64,000 bases of DNA from Nymphaea colorata (lineage: Eukaryota > Streptophyta > Magnoliopsida > Nymphaeales > Nymphaeaceae): assembly GCF_008831285.2 (NCBI RefSeq), contig NC_045147.1, positions 18,578,854 to 18,642,853 on the forward strand, in the 5' to 3' direction. Positions 24,401 to 36,500 of the stretch are shown one piece after another (within the stretch, counting starts at the first letter, position 1; every line of letters begins with the position of its first letter). The notes under the pieces are model-generated. The model ran no database searches and was not told the origin of the DNA. It saw only the letters and a list, made by a program, of their open reading frames with translations. The position numbers and the translations under genes are program-made.

Positions 24401-26256
24401 ACATGCGGCTCTTTTCCTTCTCCATGTCTTTTTTCTTGTCGGGCAAACGTATACTTCTCCAGCAACATCATTCTTTTTCTTAATCTCCCCTTTTTTCTTC
24501 CTTTGTTTTAGAAAATTTTTCTTCCCCGTGAGCCATGGCTTCTTCTTCTCCCCTTTATTCATGGTTCTACAGTGTGGTCCTGCACTAAAAAAGTGTGGGA
24601 GGCAAGAGTTTGACACGGCCTCCGATTAAAGTTCCATAAAGTGTTTCGTCACCTGTCTATTCATTTGATCTTTCTGTCATGGTGGTTTTTTTTTTCTCTG
24701 TACATCTGAGAAGCTCCCCAACAAAGGCGGTGGCATCTCCTTCCTCGGGACGCTTCATGATCGATTCTCTATGTGCGCAGTGAACACTGTATCTAAATCT
24801 TGGAGGGTGTTTCTTAGTTCCTGCACGATCAATCTTGGGGTTCTAAGAAGCAAAGCCTTTGATTTTTAAAATCCAAAGGCACCCATCGATCTGTACCCGT
24901 AGAAGGGACACACATGGGTAGGATTTGGAACAGTTGAAGAGATCCTGTGGTCGGGTGGAAATTGAACTATTTACAGTAGAAAATGTCAAGACTCTCAAAC
25001 CAGATCCTACCCATTTACGAACTCAACTCTAAAACCTTCGTCATAGCGTAAATATATACGGTGACATAGTGTATACTAAGAATTTTTTGTTTTTCTCTGT
25101 ACCAAATTAGATTTGCATCTGGCTTCGAATACATTTAGCTGTCTCGGATCTGATCTGACCACTTTGCATCCCAAACTGCGAAGGCAGATTCAGTAGTTAA
25201 TCGTTTTTAAGGACTTTCTTAACAGCAATGGAAAGAAAATCAACAGAAGGAACCCGGGCATTTAGGCGTGATTTTTGGTGGCATGATGTTGCAAACGAAT
25301 GATGGGCGCCAGTCGAGCTTCGCTATGCACATGCAATTTTTCTCAACTTAACCAATAAAAAACTTTATCAACTTTTGAGAAGGCAACGTTCTCGCTACTT
25401 CTTAACTCTTAATCCTGCTGGAATGTTCTTGTATAAATGTACAAATTATTAGTATGCATTTTTGTTGAGAAAGGTACATGGTAGACATCCAGGACTATAT
25501 TGTTTGCCCCCACCCACTGATCGGATCTAGTTTGAGACTATCTAGTTCTAATCCAGATCAGATATTCTTTTCCAACTCAACAGACCTGCGAAAAGAGATT
25601 CCTGATAAAGCCACTTTCCCAAGCTAGCTGCTCCCCCTTTTTTCTTTCAGCTGGGAGGCAGGTTCATGGGGGAATTGGGATGTCAATGGATCGGATATGG
25701 ACTGGATCCTGTTAGGTCTGAATCTAGATCCACTTGATGCAGAGTTAAACATGATCCTATGTTGTAAAGTTAGACCCTGAATATCCATTTTAGTGTTGAG
25801 CTGTAACAAAAAACTAGTTAAAAGTAAGCTTTGTATGTTTAATTGCCAGCAAGAGCTCTGTCCACTAGTTAGGGTGTGTTGGACATTAGACTTTAGAGGT
25901 GAAGGAGGTCCTATGCAACCTGCTCGTGGGTAGGGGCCTCCTACCATTCTACTAATCAAGAGAATCAAATGAAACAATCAAAGAATGAAAAAGGGACACA
26001 ATCGGCTCCTTTGGCAAAGACAATAGTTTCTAACTACTCCATGAATGTCTTCCAAAGATTGAGACAGACTCGTGGAACATGTTCTATGAATTTACTTCAA
26101 CTTTTGAGCACATTCATGGAACAGGTATATGTTGTTCCTATTGCAAAACGACTCCAGTAGAAACGAAAATAGAAACTGAGTGTTTCAAAGAGAAACCAAA
26201 ACAAAAAACGAGCACACAACGCTCAGATCATCGCCGATGAAGAAACACAACTACAG
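21456..26256. other. Intergenic, upstream of the glutamate-rich gene to the copia element; no gene recognised
   Basis: About 4.8 kb. A 106-codon minus-strand frame at 22261-22581 (rich in Arg, Lys and Glu) has no recognisable family. Other open frames are short. Near 25672-25735 the phrase GGATGTCAATGGAT is followed by GGATATGG and GATCC runs, a pattern shared in reverse orientation with a degenerate element near 62.3 kb. The remainder looks like ordinary AT-rich plant intergenic DNA. Confidence 0.45.
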
Positions 26257-26553
26257 TGTAGAAAATAAATCAAATAGAAGAAGACACGATTTTACGTGGT
26301 TCGGTCATTCAGACCTACGTCCACGAGAGAACACACCATACCTCATGTGATTTTTTCTATTATCTTGTGCATAGAAAGATAACACATAATAAATGGAACG
26401 AATAGAGCAAACGCTCTTTACAAGGTAACGTATGCCATTAAGGAAGCTATCCAAGGCAAATGGTAAGTTTCCAAATCATCCTCTAACGTTTTCTCTCCCA
26501 ACGTCAATAATTCAACGGTAGGGAGATAAGCAAGACAACTTTTATTTTTAAAA
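26257..26553 (-). repeat. 3' LTR of the copia element
   Basis: Matches the right-hand LTR along its whole length, lacking one 18-bp segment. It is bordered internally by the polypurine tract GAGGGGGGAG (minus strand), which fixes it as the 3' LTR. Confidence 0.92.
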
Positions 26554-26950
26554 CTCCCCCCTCAAGTGAGGTGTAGATATTCATACGCCCCCACTTGATC
26601 AATATTTTCTGATGTAACTCTCGAGTCAAGCCCTTAGTAAGTCCGTCGGCTAGTTGTTCTGAGCTTATGATGTAGGGGGTAGATATTTCACCTTTTTGTA
26701 CTTTCTCACGAACATAGTGACAATCTATTTCTATATGTTTGGTTCTTTCATGAAAAACTGAGTTCGCTGAAGTATGAATAGCAGCCTGATTGTCACAATG
26801 CAGAGGCATAAGGAGATGAACCTGTAGCCCAATTTCTAATATAAGGGTTTTAATCCATGTAAGTTCACTAGCTATTGTAGCTATAGCTCTATATTCTGCT
26901 TCAGCACTGGATCTGGACACAACACTCTGTTTTTTGCGTTTCCAAGACAC
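26504..26950 (-). pseudogene. Copia RNase H region (fossil)
   Basis: Contains the SSAEAEYRA block typical of copia RNase H and the LPLHCDNQAAIH-type region. It lies at the 3' end of pol, running to the LTR border. It is part of the broken copia element. Confidence 0.85.
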
Positions 26951-27118
26951 AATGTTTCCTCCAACAAATACACAGTAACCAGTTGTAGATTTTCTGTCTG
27001 AACTTCCTGCCCAATCTGCATCGGTGAATCCTTGAATTTGATGATGACCATTCCTTTTGTACCATATGCCTTGTCTTGGAGTTCCTTTTAAGTATTGCAG
27101 AATGCAATGAATAATTTT

Positions 27119-27833
27119 TCAATGATGTTCTGTGGGTGCATGCATACACTGGCTAGCGACGCTGACTGCATAGGTTATGTCTAGTCTAGTGATGGTAAAG
27201 TATATGAGTTTTCCTACTAGTCGTTGGTAGCCTTCTTTGTTACAAATTGGATCATCTTGAGTAATTTCAATTTTTTGTCCAACTTCAGTTGGTGTCTCTG
27301 CAGGCTTGCACCCAATTTTTCCAACTTCTTTAAGCAAGTCTAAAGTATATTTTCGTTGAGAGAGCAACAAACTCTTGCTTGAGTGAGCAATTTCAATACC
27401 TAAAAAACAACGAAACTTTCCCAGATCCTTTATGTCAAAAACATTGCCAAGCAGTTCTTTAGTTTTCAAGATCTTTTCTTCATCAGTCCCTGTCACGATA
27501 ATGTCATCCACATATACAAGTACGATAACCAGATCACTATCCTTCCGTTTGATAAATAAAGAGTTGTGAGCATTGCTTCTTACAAAACCATGTTCCTTCA
27601 AAAAAATACTCAACCGATAGTGTCATGCCCTTGGAGATTGTTTCAAGCCATAGATTGCCTTGTGAAGTTTGCACACCAATTTTTTTGTTAGCTTCTTGAG
27701 GATGTCCAGGAAGAAGATTCATGTACACTTCTTCTTTCAAATCTTCTTGCAAAAAGACGTTTTTAACATCAAGTTGATATAAGGGCCAATTGTAATTACA
27801 TGCAACTGATAATATCACCCTTATTGTATTCAT
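27119..27833 (-). pseudogene. Copia reverse transcriptase region (fossil)
   Basis: Shows the YVDDIIVTG catalytic block, the [12 protein letters not shown] segment and GIEIAHS typical of copia reverse transcriptase. It lies between the integrase and RNase H regions, in the family's usual order. Part of the broken element. Confidence 0.88.
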
Positions 27834-28606
27834 TTTCGCTACAGGCGCAAAGGTTTCTTCATAATCTAAGCCTTGAGTCTGTGTATACCCTTTTGCGACA
27901 AGCTTGGCCTTATATCTTTCAATACTCCCATCACTTTTGTATTTTATTTTATACGCCCAATGACACCCAACAACCTTTTTTCCTGGAGGTAGCGTAACAA
28001 TGTCCTAAGTTTTGTTTTGATGTAAGGCACTAAGTTCTTCATCCATGGCTTTTAACCACATCGAGTCTCTTTTGGCTTCTTCATATGTAGTTGGCTATGA
28101 ACAATTAGAGACTCTTGATATATATGCTCTATGCAGGTGGTTAATCTTCTCATACCCAATATAATGTTTTATAAGATAACTTGTAGAAGTGTAAGTGACA
28201 TAATCTGATAACCGAGTAGGTAGCTTGATTTGTCGCTCTGATCTTCTCATAGTGATTTGGGTGTCATTTTCGTTGGCAGCCACTGCAATGGTTTGAGTAT
28301 CATTCTGATGATCTGGAGCTGCAATTTCAGTATTAGCTACTTCGAATCCTTTTGGTGAATTTCGGATTCTTCTTATGACGGTAAACTCATTGTAATGATC
28401 CATAGTTGGTCGCACGATCTCCCCCTGAAGGCAAGTCTCATCAAGAACGTTAGATGTAGGAGGAGAATTTTCTTTCATAATATGATTTTTTGGTATTAGG
28501 TGATGAAAGTAAGGTGTGTTTTCATCAAACACAACATCTCTAGATATAAAAAGTCGCTTTTCTTCTATGCTATAGCATCGGTATCTTTTTTGTGAGATAG
28601 AATATC

Positions 28607-29497
28607 CTAGAAAATACATTTAAGAGCACGACTACTAAGTTTGTCTATGTTTTGTCGCTGCCTAGAGACAAAAGCAACACAACCAAAGGTTCGCATGTGA
28701 TTTAAAATGAGCTTATGTCCCTTTAAAATTTCAAGGGGTGCACGATCCTTAAGATTTTTGCTAGGCAATCGGTTAATAATATAACAAGCATTCATGATGG
28801 CATTACTCCAATAAATCTTAGGGACATTCATTTGAAATAACAAGGCACGAGTAACTTCAAGAAGATGTCGATTTTTTCTTTCGGCGACTCCGTATTGTTG
28901 AGGAGTGCCCACACAAGTAAATTGATGATCAATACCACATTGTTTTTCAAAAATTTCAAATTTAAAATTTTTATATTCAATACCATTATCCATCCTTAAT
29001 ATTTTGATTTGTTTTCCATATTGATTTTTCACCATATTATAAAACGTTTGAAATTTATCAAAAACTTCATCTTTAAATTTGAGCAAATAAATCCACGTAA
29101 CCTTTGAAAAATTGTCTATAAATGTAACATCATACCGAAAACCAGAATATGAAACCACAGGGGCTGGGCCCCAAACATCAGAATGAACCAAATCAAAGGA
29201 ATTTTTAGCATTAGTATCGGACTTTGGAAAAGGAGGTCTACTCATTTTAGCATAGCGACACACATCACATGTTTGACAATCATAATAATATGTATGAAAT
29301 AAACAATTCAGTTTGTAGCTAGAAGGGTGGCCTAATCTTTTGTGCCACAATAAGCTATCAAATCTAGCAACCATGGCCTTGCTTTCTTGTTCCAGCACAT
29401 ATAAACCCTTAGCTAATCTTCCTTTACCAATCATCTTCTTTGACAATCTGTCTTGAAAAACCACATCATGAGGTGAAAATATAATATCACAGTTCAA
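28607..29497 (-). pseudogene. Copia GAG-pre-integrase and integrase core region (fossil)
   Basis: HKRLGHPS and CQTCDVCRYAK give the HHCC zinc-binding region. SDVWGP, FIDNFSKVTWIYLL, and the DNG and ERKNRHLLE blocks mark the DDE integrase core of copia elements. The following stretch to about 28095 (RRSERQIK, PTRLSDYV) is the usual integrase C-terminal linker. Part of the broken element. Confidence 0.88.
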
Positions 29498-29713
29498 TTC
29501 CTTAGTAAGTCTATAAATAGATAATAAATTTGTAGATAGACTAGGAACTACTAGAGCATCAATATTTTGTTCACAATTAAGAAGATGAACATTACTAATA
29601 CCTTCTACTTTTACCTTTCATTCATCTACAATAATCACATAGTCATTTCCATGTACATGTTTAATATTTGATTGATCTATAACTGAGAGCACATGTGTTC
29701 GCTTGCTCCAGAG

Positions 29714-30735
29714 TCAAGCCACCATAGTAGTTGTTTTTTTTTGTTTGTAGACACTTTGTAAAAGTTCTGTAATAGTTTTCAACTGAGCAGCCACAACAAC
29801 ATCTCCTGTAGCAGCGGAATGGGCAGTTGCGGCAGATTCAGTTGATCGACGAGTCAAAGGTTGGTCTGGCTTCCCATGCAATGTCCAACACCTCTCACGG
29901 GTATGTCCATCCTTCTTACAATAGGTACAGGTGAACTTGCTGCGATTTTGGTTTCTTGGTTTATTTCCAATGAAACCGCGGCTATCTTTCTTCCCCATGG
30001 TAGCAGCAAAGGCAGTGGTATTAGTAGTAGTATATGCTGCCTTATCCGAGCCGTCGACTGATGAAATAATTTGTGGCTTGTGTTGATCTGAGTTCATGAC
30101 ACGTCTACGAATTTCTTCTCTTATAAGCATAGATAAGATACTTTTGACTGAAGGTAATTCCAGTGAGAGAAGGATTTGACTTCGAAGATGCTCAAAGTCA
30201 TTTCCAAGATCAGCAAGAAGTTGAAAAGCTTTCTCATGTTCTCTAAGCTTCTTTGATGGAACATTATCCGAGTAAGTCATGGTGCATAGATCATATTCAT
30301 CCCATAGACGTCTCATTTTACCTTAGTAATCAGCAATGCAAAGATCATCTTTCTTAAGACTATGGATTAAGCAAGACAATTGATACATCCGAGCCACATT
30401 ATTTTGTTCACCAAACATTTCTTTGGCATTAATCCATATGTCACGGGCAGTAGTAGCACGCATAAAATATTCAGCAATTTTTTATTTCATGGAATTTAAA
30501 AGCCAAAACATAACCATATCATGACTGATTTCCATTCCTTATACTTAGCATCTTGAATTTCTGGTTTAATAATTTCTCTATCAACATATCTGAGTTTTGA
30601 TCTACCGCTAAAATATAAGGAAACAGATTTTGACCAAGACAGATAATTTCTTCCATGTAGCAGGATAGAGATGATTTTAGAATTTGGTACCTGTTCTTGA
30701 ACGAGTATTCGTTCAACCGAATAATCTGACGTCAT
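29714..30735 (-). pseudogene. Copia gag region (fossil)
   Basis: The upstream part carries the gag-like segment (ILLHGRNYLSWSKSV). The downstream part carries a zinc knuckle CTYCKKDGHTRERC. It starts just inside the primer-binding site. Part of the broken element. Confidence 0.85.
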
Positions 30736-30788
30736 GTTTGTTGCAGCTATAAAAAAAACACCAAATTAGAGCACCCGCTCTGATACCA

Positions 30789-31103
30789 TGTACAAAATAA
30801 ATCAAATAGAAGAAGACACGATTTTACGTGGTTCGATCATTCAGACCTACATCCACGAGAGAACACACCACACCTCGTGTGATTTTTTCTATTATCTTGT
30901 GCATAGAAAGATAGCACATAATAAATGGAACGAATAGAGCAAAGGCTCTTTACAAGGTAACGTATGCCATTAAGGAAGCTATCCAAGGCAAATGGTAAGT
31001 TTCCAAAGAGGGTCTTCTCCAACGTTCATCCTCTAACGTTTCCTCTCCCAACGTCAATAATTCAATGGTAGGGAGATAAGCAAGGCAACTTTTATTTTTA
31101 ACA
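30789..31103 (-). repeat. 5' LTR of the copia element
   Basis: A 315-bp LTR with TG...CA ends (minus strand TGTTAAAAAT to TTTTGTACA), immediately followed internally by the TGGTATCAGAGC primer-binding site at 30777-30788. Confidence 0.93.
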
Positions 31104-31178
31104 TGCGGCCTCCTTACATGGCTCTCTTTTGCCAATCTTCAGCAGGTGCATTAGTTTCAAAACATAGACAAGCTCTTT

Positions 31179-31480
31179 TTACAACTTTTGGCGCCCCTCC
31201 AAACAATCTTCAACCCATTTCAACCACTCTTTCTGGTTGGAAATCACCCGAATACTTTTAGAACTTTCATGCATAAAACCCCTCAACACTTTCGCCAGCG
31301 AACTGGATTCAGGGAACAGTTTTCTTTCAGGTAATTCAAAAACTCCTGAAATGTAAAGACTACCCTGACGTCCCTACACTCCATAAGCCATCTTTCAAAC
31401 CTGTTTATTACCTGTTGAAGCCATTTGAGTACAGGTTTCACTGTCTCTAATGTTAAGCCTGCAACCAAGAATGAAGCCAT
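31179..31480 (-). pseudogene. Possible decayed coding fragment, family unknown
   Basis: Reading right to left, a protein-like frame beginning MASFLVAGLTLETVKPVLKW and continuing RFERWLMECRDVRVVF is followed in another frame by SSSLAKVLRGFMHESSK and NQKEWLKWVEDCLEG before a stop. The amphipathic, Trp/Leu/Glu-rich composition looks protein-coding, but the frame is not continuous and I recognise no family. It abuts the 5' LTR of the copia element, so insertion may have hit an already decaying locus. Alternatively it may be chance. Confidence 0.25.
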
Positions 31481-33101
31481 ATTTTACCATCTAAAAGATC
31501 ATTTCGTTTGTTGCGGTTCAAGAAACAGTGATATTCTTTACAATTCAAGAGGTCCATGTCCAAAGTATGACAATCGGAGTAAACCGGCAAGTTTAAGCCT
31601 TTGTGCAACTCCGATTGCCTTACACACAGGGGGGAAAGGTTCATTTTGGAAATTTTTCGAGACATGAGAGACTCCAACTTAAAACACCAATGTAAATTCT
31701 GATCGGAATCTGAACGAAATATGAATGTTGTTGACGATTTTACATCCAATCTGAATGGATTGGATTTTTCTGTTAAGTCATTCAGTTTTACAGAAACTGC
31801 AGTACATCACTTTCTCAGTAGTGTATATAAAATCATGATCTCTTAAACACTTAAGGCCTCCTTATCAATCTTTTTCCCCGATGGGAGGTGATGAATGCAG
31901 AAAAGTGAAAATGAGATCATACCAGCTAGGTGACACCACTTTGATTAAAGTGAACATGGAAAGAAAATGAATTGTGTCCAGCAATGGATCATACAGAAAG
32001 CAACCGTTTTATATTTGTTCACCAAGCTTAAGAAAAATCAGTATTCCTCAAATAAAATATCAAATTCTGATAAGAACGTGATCAATTGGGTCGTCATCCT
32101 CTACGAATCTGTACATGCAGAGAGGGTCTCCGATCCACCCCTCAACTGACTGTTTAGGTGCCTTAGACTTTAGCTTATAAGAAAGGCAAGAACCAAATTG
32201 GTGCTACTTCCTTTGATATCATGCCTATATTTATGCAAAAAAATTTAGAGCCCCACTCTCATGATTTAGCCGTAACATGTTTTAGAGAAGAAAAGAGAGG
32301 ACATCAAAACCAATATATGATTAAAAGAAAAAAAAAACTGCTTTGTGGAAATTTGTAAGTAAATATTGTTTTTACCACAAATCGTCTTTTGTTTTTTTTT
32401 TCTATACGAGAGTGGGTTTCCTGGAAGTTGTGCTTGGATGACACCTTTAAGACAATGTTTTGTGATAACATGGCTTTTTACGAGTTCTTAAGGTTCGGTT
32501 TATATGTTATGTTTGACTAGCAAGACAAAAACCACATCTCCTTTGGATAACCTTTGGGGGGAATGGGAGGGGAGGTTGTTCCCTATAAAAATAAGTGTTT
32601 TATTAAACCGGGTGTTTCACAAACCCAGCTTTGGCCATCACCCAAATACACTTACTTTAAACGTCTTTAAGGGTTGTCAATAAATCCGATTTATGTCCAA
32701 TGTCTGACTTAAAAAAGTTGGATTCAGATGTTAATTTAAATTCAGAAGTAAGGAGTGCCTGATTTAAGACTTTCATGATTTGAGATTTATGGATTTAAGA
32801 TGAGAGCCTTGATCTAACTCTACTTTAAGATTTTCATGATTTGAGATTTATGGATTTAAGATGAGACCCTTGATCTAACTCTGCTTTAAGATTTTCATGA
32901 TTTGAGATTTATAAAGTTAAAGATAAAACCCAAAAAAAAGTGTAACTAACTTTTCTTATCTTACATGTTAATGAATGTTTGTTTACATGAAAACTCTATT
33001 TGATAATCCGTATGAAAGGTAAGAGTGCTAATTGGAGGGAGCAAAAAGTAGTTCTTGCAAAGTAGATACATTAAAGTCACGGGGGCAAGCTCAACAGCTA
33101 C
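31481..33101. other. Intergenic between the copia flank and tRNA-Val; no gene recognised
   Basis: AT-rich, with a 61-bp tandem repeat at 32763-32917 listed separately. Small open frames at 31453-31749 (minus) and 31967-32149 (plus) show no recognisable motif. Confidence 0.5.
32763..32917. repeat. Tandem repeat, 61-bp period, about 2.5 copies
   Basis: The unit TTTAAGATTTTCATGATTTG, then AGATTTATGGATTTAAGATG, then AGACCCTTGATCTAACTCT, starts at 32763, 32824 and 32885. The copies are nearly identical, so the duplication looks recent. Confidence 0.93.
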
Positions 33102-33175
33102 GTCTGGGTGGTGTAGTTGGTCATCACGCTAGTCTCACACACTAGAGGTCCCCGGTTCGAACCCGGGCTCAGACA
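33102..33175 (+). tRNA. tRNA-Val, anticodon CAC
   Basis: Full cloverleaf with a perfect 7-bp acceptor stem GTCTGGG/CTCAGAC allowing one G-T pair. It has a plant A box (TGGTGTAGTTGG), the anticodon stem CTAGT/ACTAG around CTCACAC (anticodon CAC, reads GTG) and the T arm CCCGG-TTCGAAC-CCGGG. The discriminator is A at 33175, followed directly by TTTTTT, a Pol III terminator. No intron. Confidence 0.97.
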
Positions 33176-33429
33176 TTTTTTGCATGAAACTTTTGTTTCG
33201 TCTGATTTTCTTTTACAACTTCCGTCGAAATCAAGGGTTCATTTTAATTACGGCTTTGACTTTACTTTGTAGGCCTTTCATTTTCCGTTCATCTCCGTGT
33301 TGAACGGTGAAGATAGAGTGCCCGTAATTCCCCGAGCTTTAACGTGAATATCTGCAGTCGGCCGTCTGCCTCCTTCCAAACGGTTGATTTCAATGGGCAG
33401 TGGAAACCTATCGAGCGCGCCAGCGCCTT

Positions 33430-33444
33430 CCACGTTCCACGTCC
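33430..33444. promoter_or_regulatory. Paired ACGT elements upstream of the HYH-type gene
   Basis: CCACGTTCCACGTCC contains two ACGT cores 8 bp apart, about 95 bp before the HYH-type ATG. ACGT cores are binding sites for bZIPs including HY5/HYH, so feedback control is conceivable. It could equally lie in the 5' UTR. Consensus only. Confidence 0.35.
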
Positions 33445-33534
33445 TCCCGCCACTCCTCTCCGCCGCCACTCCGCACTCCCAAAAGACCAGCGAGTTCAAG
33501 CCATGGCACCTGCTCGTTGGTTCCCGTTCCGGCG

Positions 33535-36500
33535 ATGGCGCTGCTTCCGGACGGCCGCTTCTCGTCGGCGAATTACGGGGAGCAAGGCTCCTCCTCTTCT
33601 TGGAGAAACTCCTTCCCATCTGTAGTTAAGGACGCCAAACTGGGTCCGTCTCCCTCTGCTCTTTCCTGAAAGCACTTCATAGTTGGCTCTCGTTGTTTTC
33701 TTGTTTCCTTTTTATTTTTCCTTTTTTCTTCCTCTGGCTTGATGGTTCGTGCCCACTGTTTTAGTTGATATTATGGATGAATTCAATGCCTCTGTTCTGT
33801 TCGTCTAATAATTTGGCTGTCACGGGGTGGTGGTGGTGGTGGCAGAGGAAAGCGATGATGATGTGTTTACCGTTCCGGAGATGGAGGCTCAGTTGACGAA
33901 CGATTCGACTGCCGGTGGTGCGGAAGTCCAGCAGAGCAACGGAGGTGCCTCGTCGGAGCAGCGCCGGAGAGGCCGGGATCCGGTGGACAGAGAATACAGG
34001 AGGCTCAAAAGGTCGAGTTCTTGTTGTCTTGCTTTTTGCCGTTTCTGCCAAGTGATCGATATATATAGACTTATGCTCCCCCATATCTTGCGAGTTTTAT
34101 GCTTTAGAATTTTGGACAACCTTTTGTGTTTTCCTTTTAATGCTCTTTAGGAAAGGAATTGGTTTTGGTGTATGTTTAGGGAAACAAGGGAAACCAGGGG
34201 TTGAGATATTCGGGCTTTTGAAAATGTAGTAGTCAAATTGGAATATTTTGTTGGCCAAGGCTTTGGTTCTGTCTGTTGGTTAGGCAAAGTTCGAGATTAG
34301 GCATTGCAGATTAAAAATTTAAAAGTTGGGTATCCTCTTCTGTATGTATCTTGGATGTTTTTAAGTAGTTATAAGTCCTGTTAGGAATACAATCCTTGGA
34401 GTTCTTCGGTTGCATTTGCGTTCATTTTCTCTTCCTGGATATAGAAAGTCGTTAGGACAATATGGTGATTGTGCAGATGTGATTTCCACTAAAAGTGATT
34501 GCAGACTATTTTGTATGGATTAGTAGCCCTTGTTGCTGTGATAACTGCCAAGATTGACACAGTTTATTTAATATGGAAGTATGGGCCTCCAAGATTGGTA
34601 TTGTCTCTCTGAAAAAATACCGGTTAGATTCTTTTTGAGAGCTATTAATTTAGATGTGGATATTTTTTCAACGCCTAACAAGTTGTTCATGGTCTGTCCA
34701 AGATGAATTCCACAGCAACCATCATTTAAAGTAGATTGTGGGGGATACACAGGGATGGATGTAAGGTTTTACCTTTGAATATGGAATCCACAAAAGGTTC
34801 TTCGGAGCACTGTCTTATGTATCTAGTATTCATTACCACTGAGAAGCAGAATGGAGTAATGAAAGGATAGGCATGCTTAGGTGATTCTTCTATGGATATC
34901 AAGTACTTTTTGTAAATTCTCTAGATAATCAAATAGGATATCATCGCCTTATCCCTGCCTCTGTGATATTGTGGTTCCTTATTCATATGCTGTTAATCGG
35001 GTGATGTCTTCTGCATTTTCTCTTGGACTCTGCACTAAAAGGGTTGATTTGGATCACCAAAATTTGAAAGAGGGTTTTATGATTGCCAGTGTGGCGTGCT
35101 TAGACCTTACTTTTATGGAGTGTTCTTTACAGTCAGGGGTCTCAGTAAGCCATGATATTAACGAAGCCCCATCATGGGTCATCAAACTGACCTCCAGCTG
35201 TTCACATAAACGGCGCTTGCGTTCAGTGACCTGGTGTTTATACATTTAAATCTACTTCACTTGATGCTTGTAGGGGACTTACACTCATTGGCTTGACATT
35301 CATGTTCAAGCTTGTTTCTCTTTGTGGTATAAATGTTCAGTAGAGTTTTGCTATTTCAGGGAAATAGAGAAACAATGGCAAAGTACTGCCAAGTGCCAAA
35401 TGCATAAAAAGCTTAAAGTTATACTTTCAAAATTGTTTTGTCCCTTGAGAAAATAAGCATTATATAGCTGGGTATGTGGGTATTCTTTATTGTAAGGTGT
35501 TTACTTTGTACCTTGAGAATGATCGACCTTGTATCCACAGTATATGGAGATTTCCTCTTGCAAAGGCTCTTCATATTCACTCATGCTTACTCCAATGAAC
35601 AATATAGGGACCCAATTTTGTTCATTAGGACCACTATATCAGAATTCCTATGTATGAATCTGCATCATCCTGAGGACATGGTTTCATGCAGTGATTTCAG
35701 CATATTTATTAACACATGAGATCTCCTTTGGAATCTCGTTTGGAATATGAAGTATCAACATATCTGTTAGGATAAGACAAGTCCATGATGAAGTCTGCCT
35801 CCAAAGCAGGCAGATGATAAGCATTGGAATTCTCAAGGTAACCGCAATTCAGAGGACCACCTTTTATCGACAGAAAAACATAATAACTCATTTTCATTGA
35901 GACCAGCATGACTCATACACTTGATGTCAATGTTATAACTTACAAGTCTGTGGCTGATTCGCTCCTCCTGTTTACACATGTTAGTGATGAACTGAGGGCT
36001 TACTTTGTTTCTGATTGAATTTATCCTGTTTGCACATGTTAGTGATGAACTGAGGGCATACTTTATTTCTGATTGAATTTAACAAACGTAGAAATCAGTA
36101 TCAAATCCTTGATTTTTCTCCTGTAGCTGTAAAGTTGTAGACTTTGACATGGCAAGCACTTTAAAAGAGACTTTGCTGTTCTAGTTCTCCTTTATGTTTA
36201 TCCTATCCATTGCAAGTGGGACCATTCAAATGCTTGAGGTCAAGGGTTATAGCAGTACTGAGCGTAGCTGCATTGACTTCTATAATAATGCAAAGTCATT
36301 AGTGTCTTGTTTGTGCACTAAACGTTTTTTTACGTACTTGCATAAGTTTAAATGTCAATACAGTGGAATTTATCAAATTCCTTTAAAGGTGCTAAGAAGA
36401 CTACTAAAATGTATTAAATAAATGTCAGGAAATCTATGTAGATGCTAAAATTTAACTCTCACATATCCAACGTTGATATGGTAACTGCATGGGTATGCCT

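Larger units (their letters stand above)
26257..31103 (-). mobile_element. Ty1/copia LTR retrotransposon, minus orientation, broken fossil copy
   Basis: Two similar LTRs flank an internal region in copia order, read right to left. First come the 5' LTR, the initiator tRNA-Met primer site (TGGTATCAGAGC on the minus strand), gag with a C-x2-C-x4-H-x4-C zinc knuckle and a weak protease zone. Then come the GAG-pre-integrase and integrase core, reverse transcriptase with YVDD, RNase H (SSAEAEYRA), a G-rich polypurine tract and the 3' LTR. The coding region is broken in several places, so the copy looks dead. By eye the LTRs differ at roughly a dozen aligned sites (about 4%) plus one 18-bp length difference. 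That suggests an insertion one to several million years old, depending on the rate used. Flanking pentamers TACAG and TGCGG may be a decayed target duplication. Confidence 0.95.

Noticed and set aside
33278-33669. Several overlapping frames around the HYH first exon
   Set aside because: GC-rich sequence keeps all frames open here. Only the frame from 33535 joins in phase to the COP1-binding and bZIP exons.
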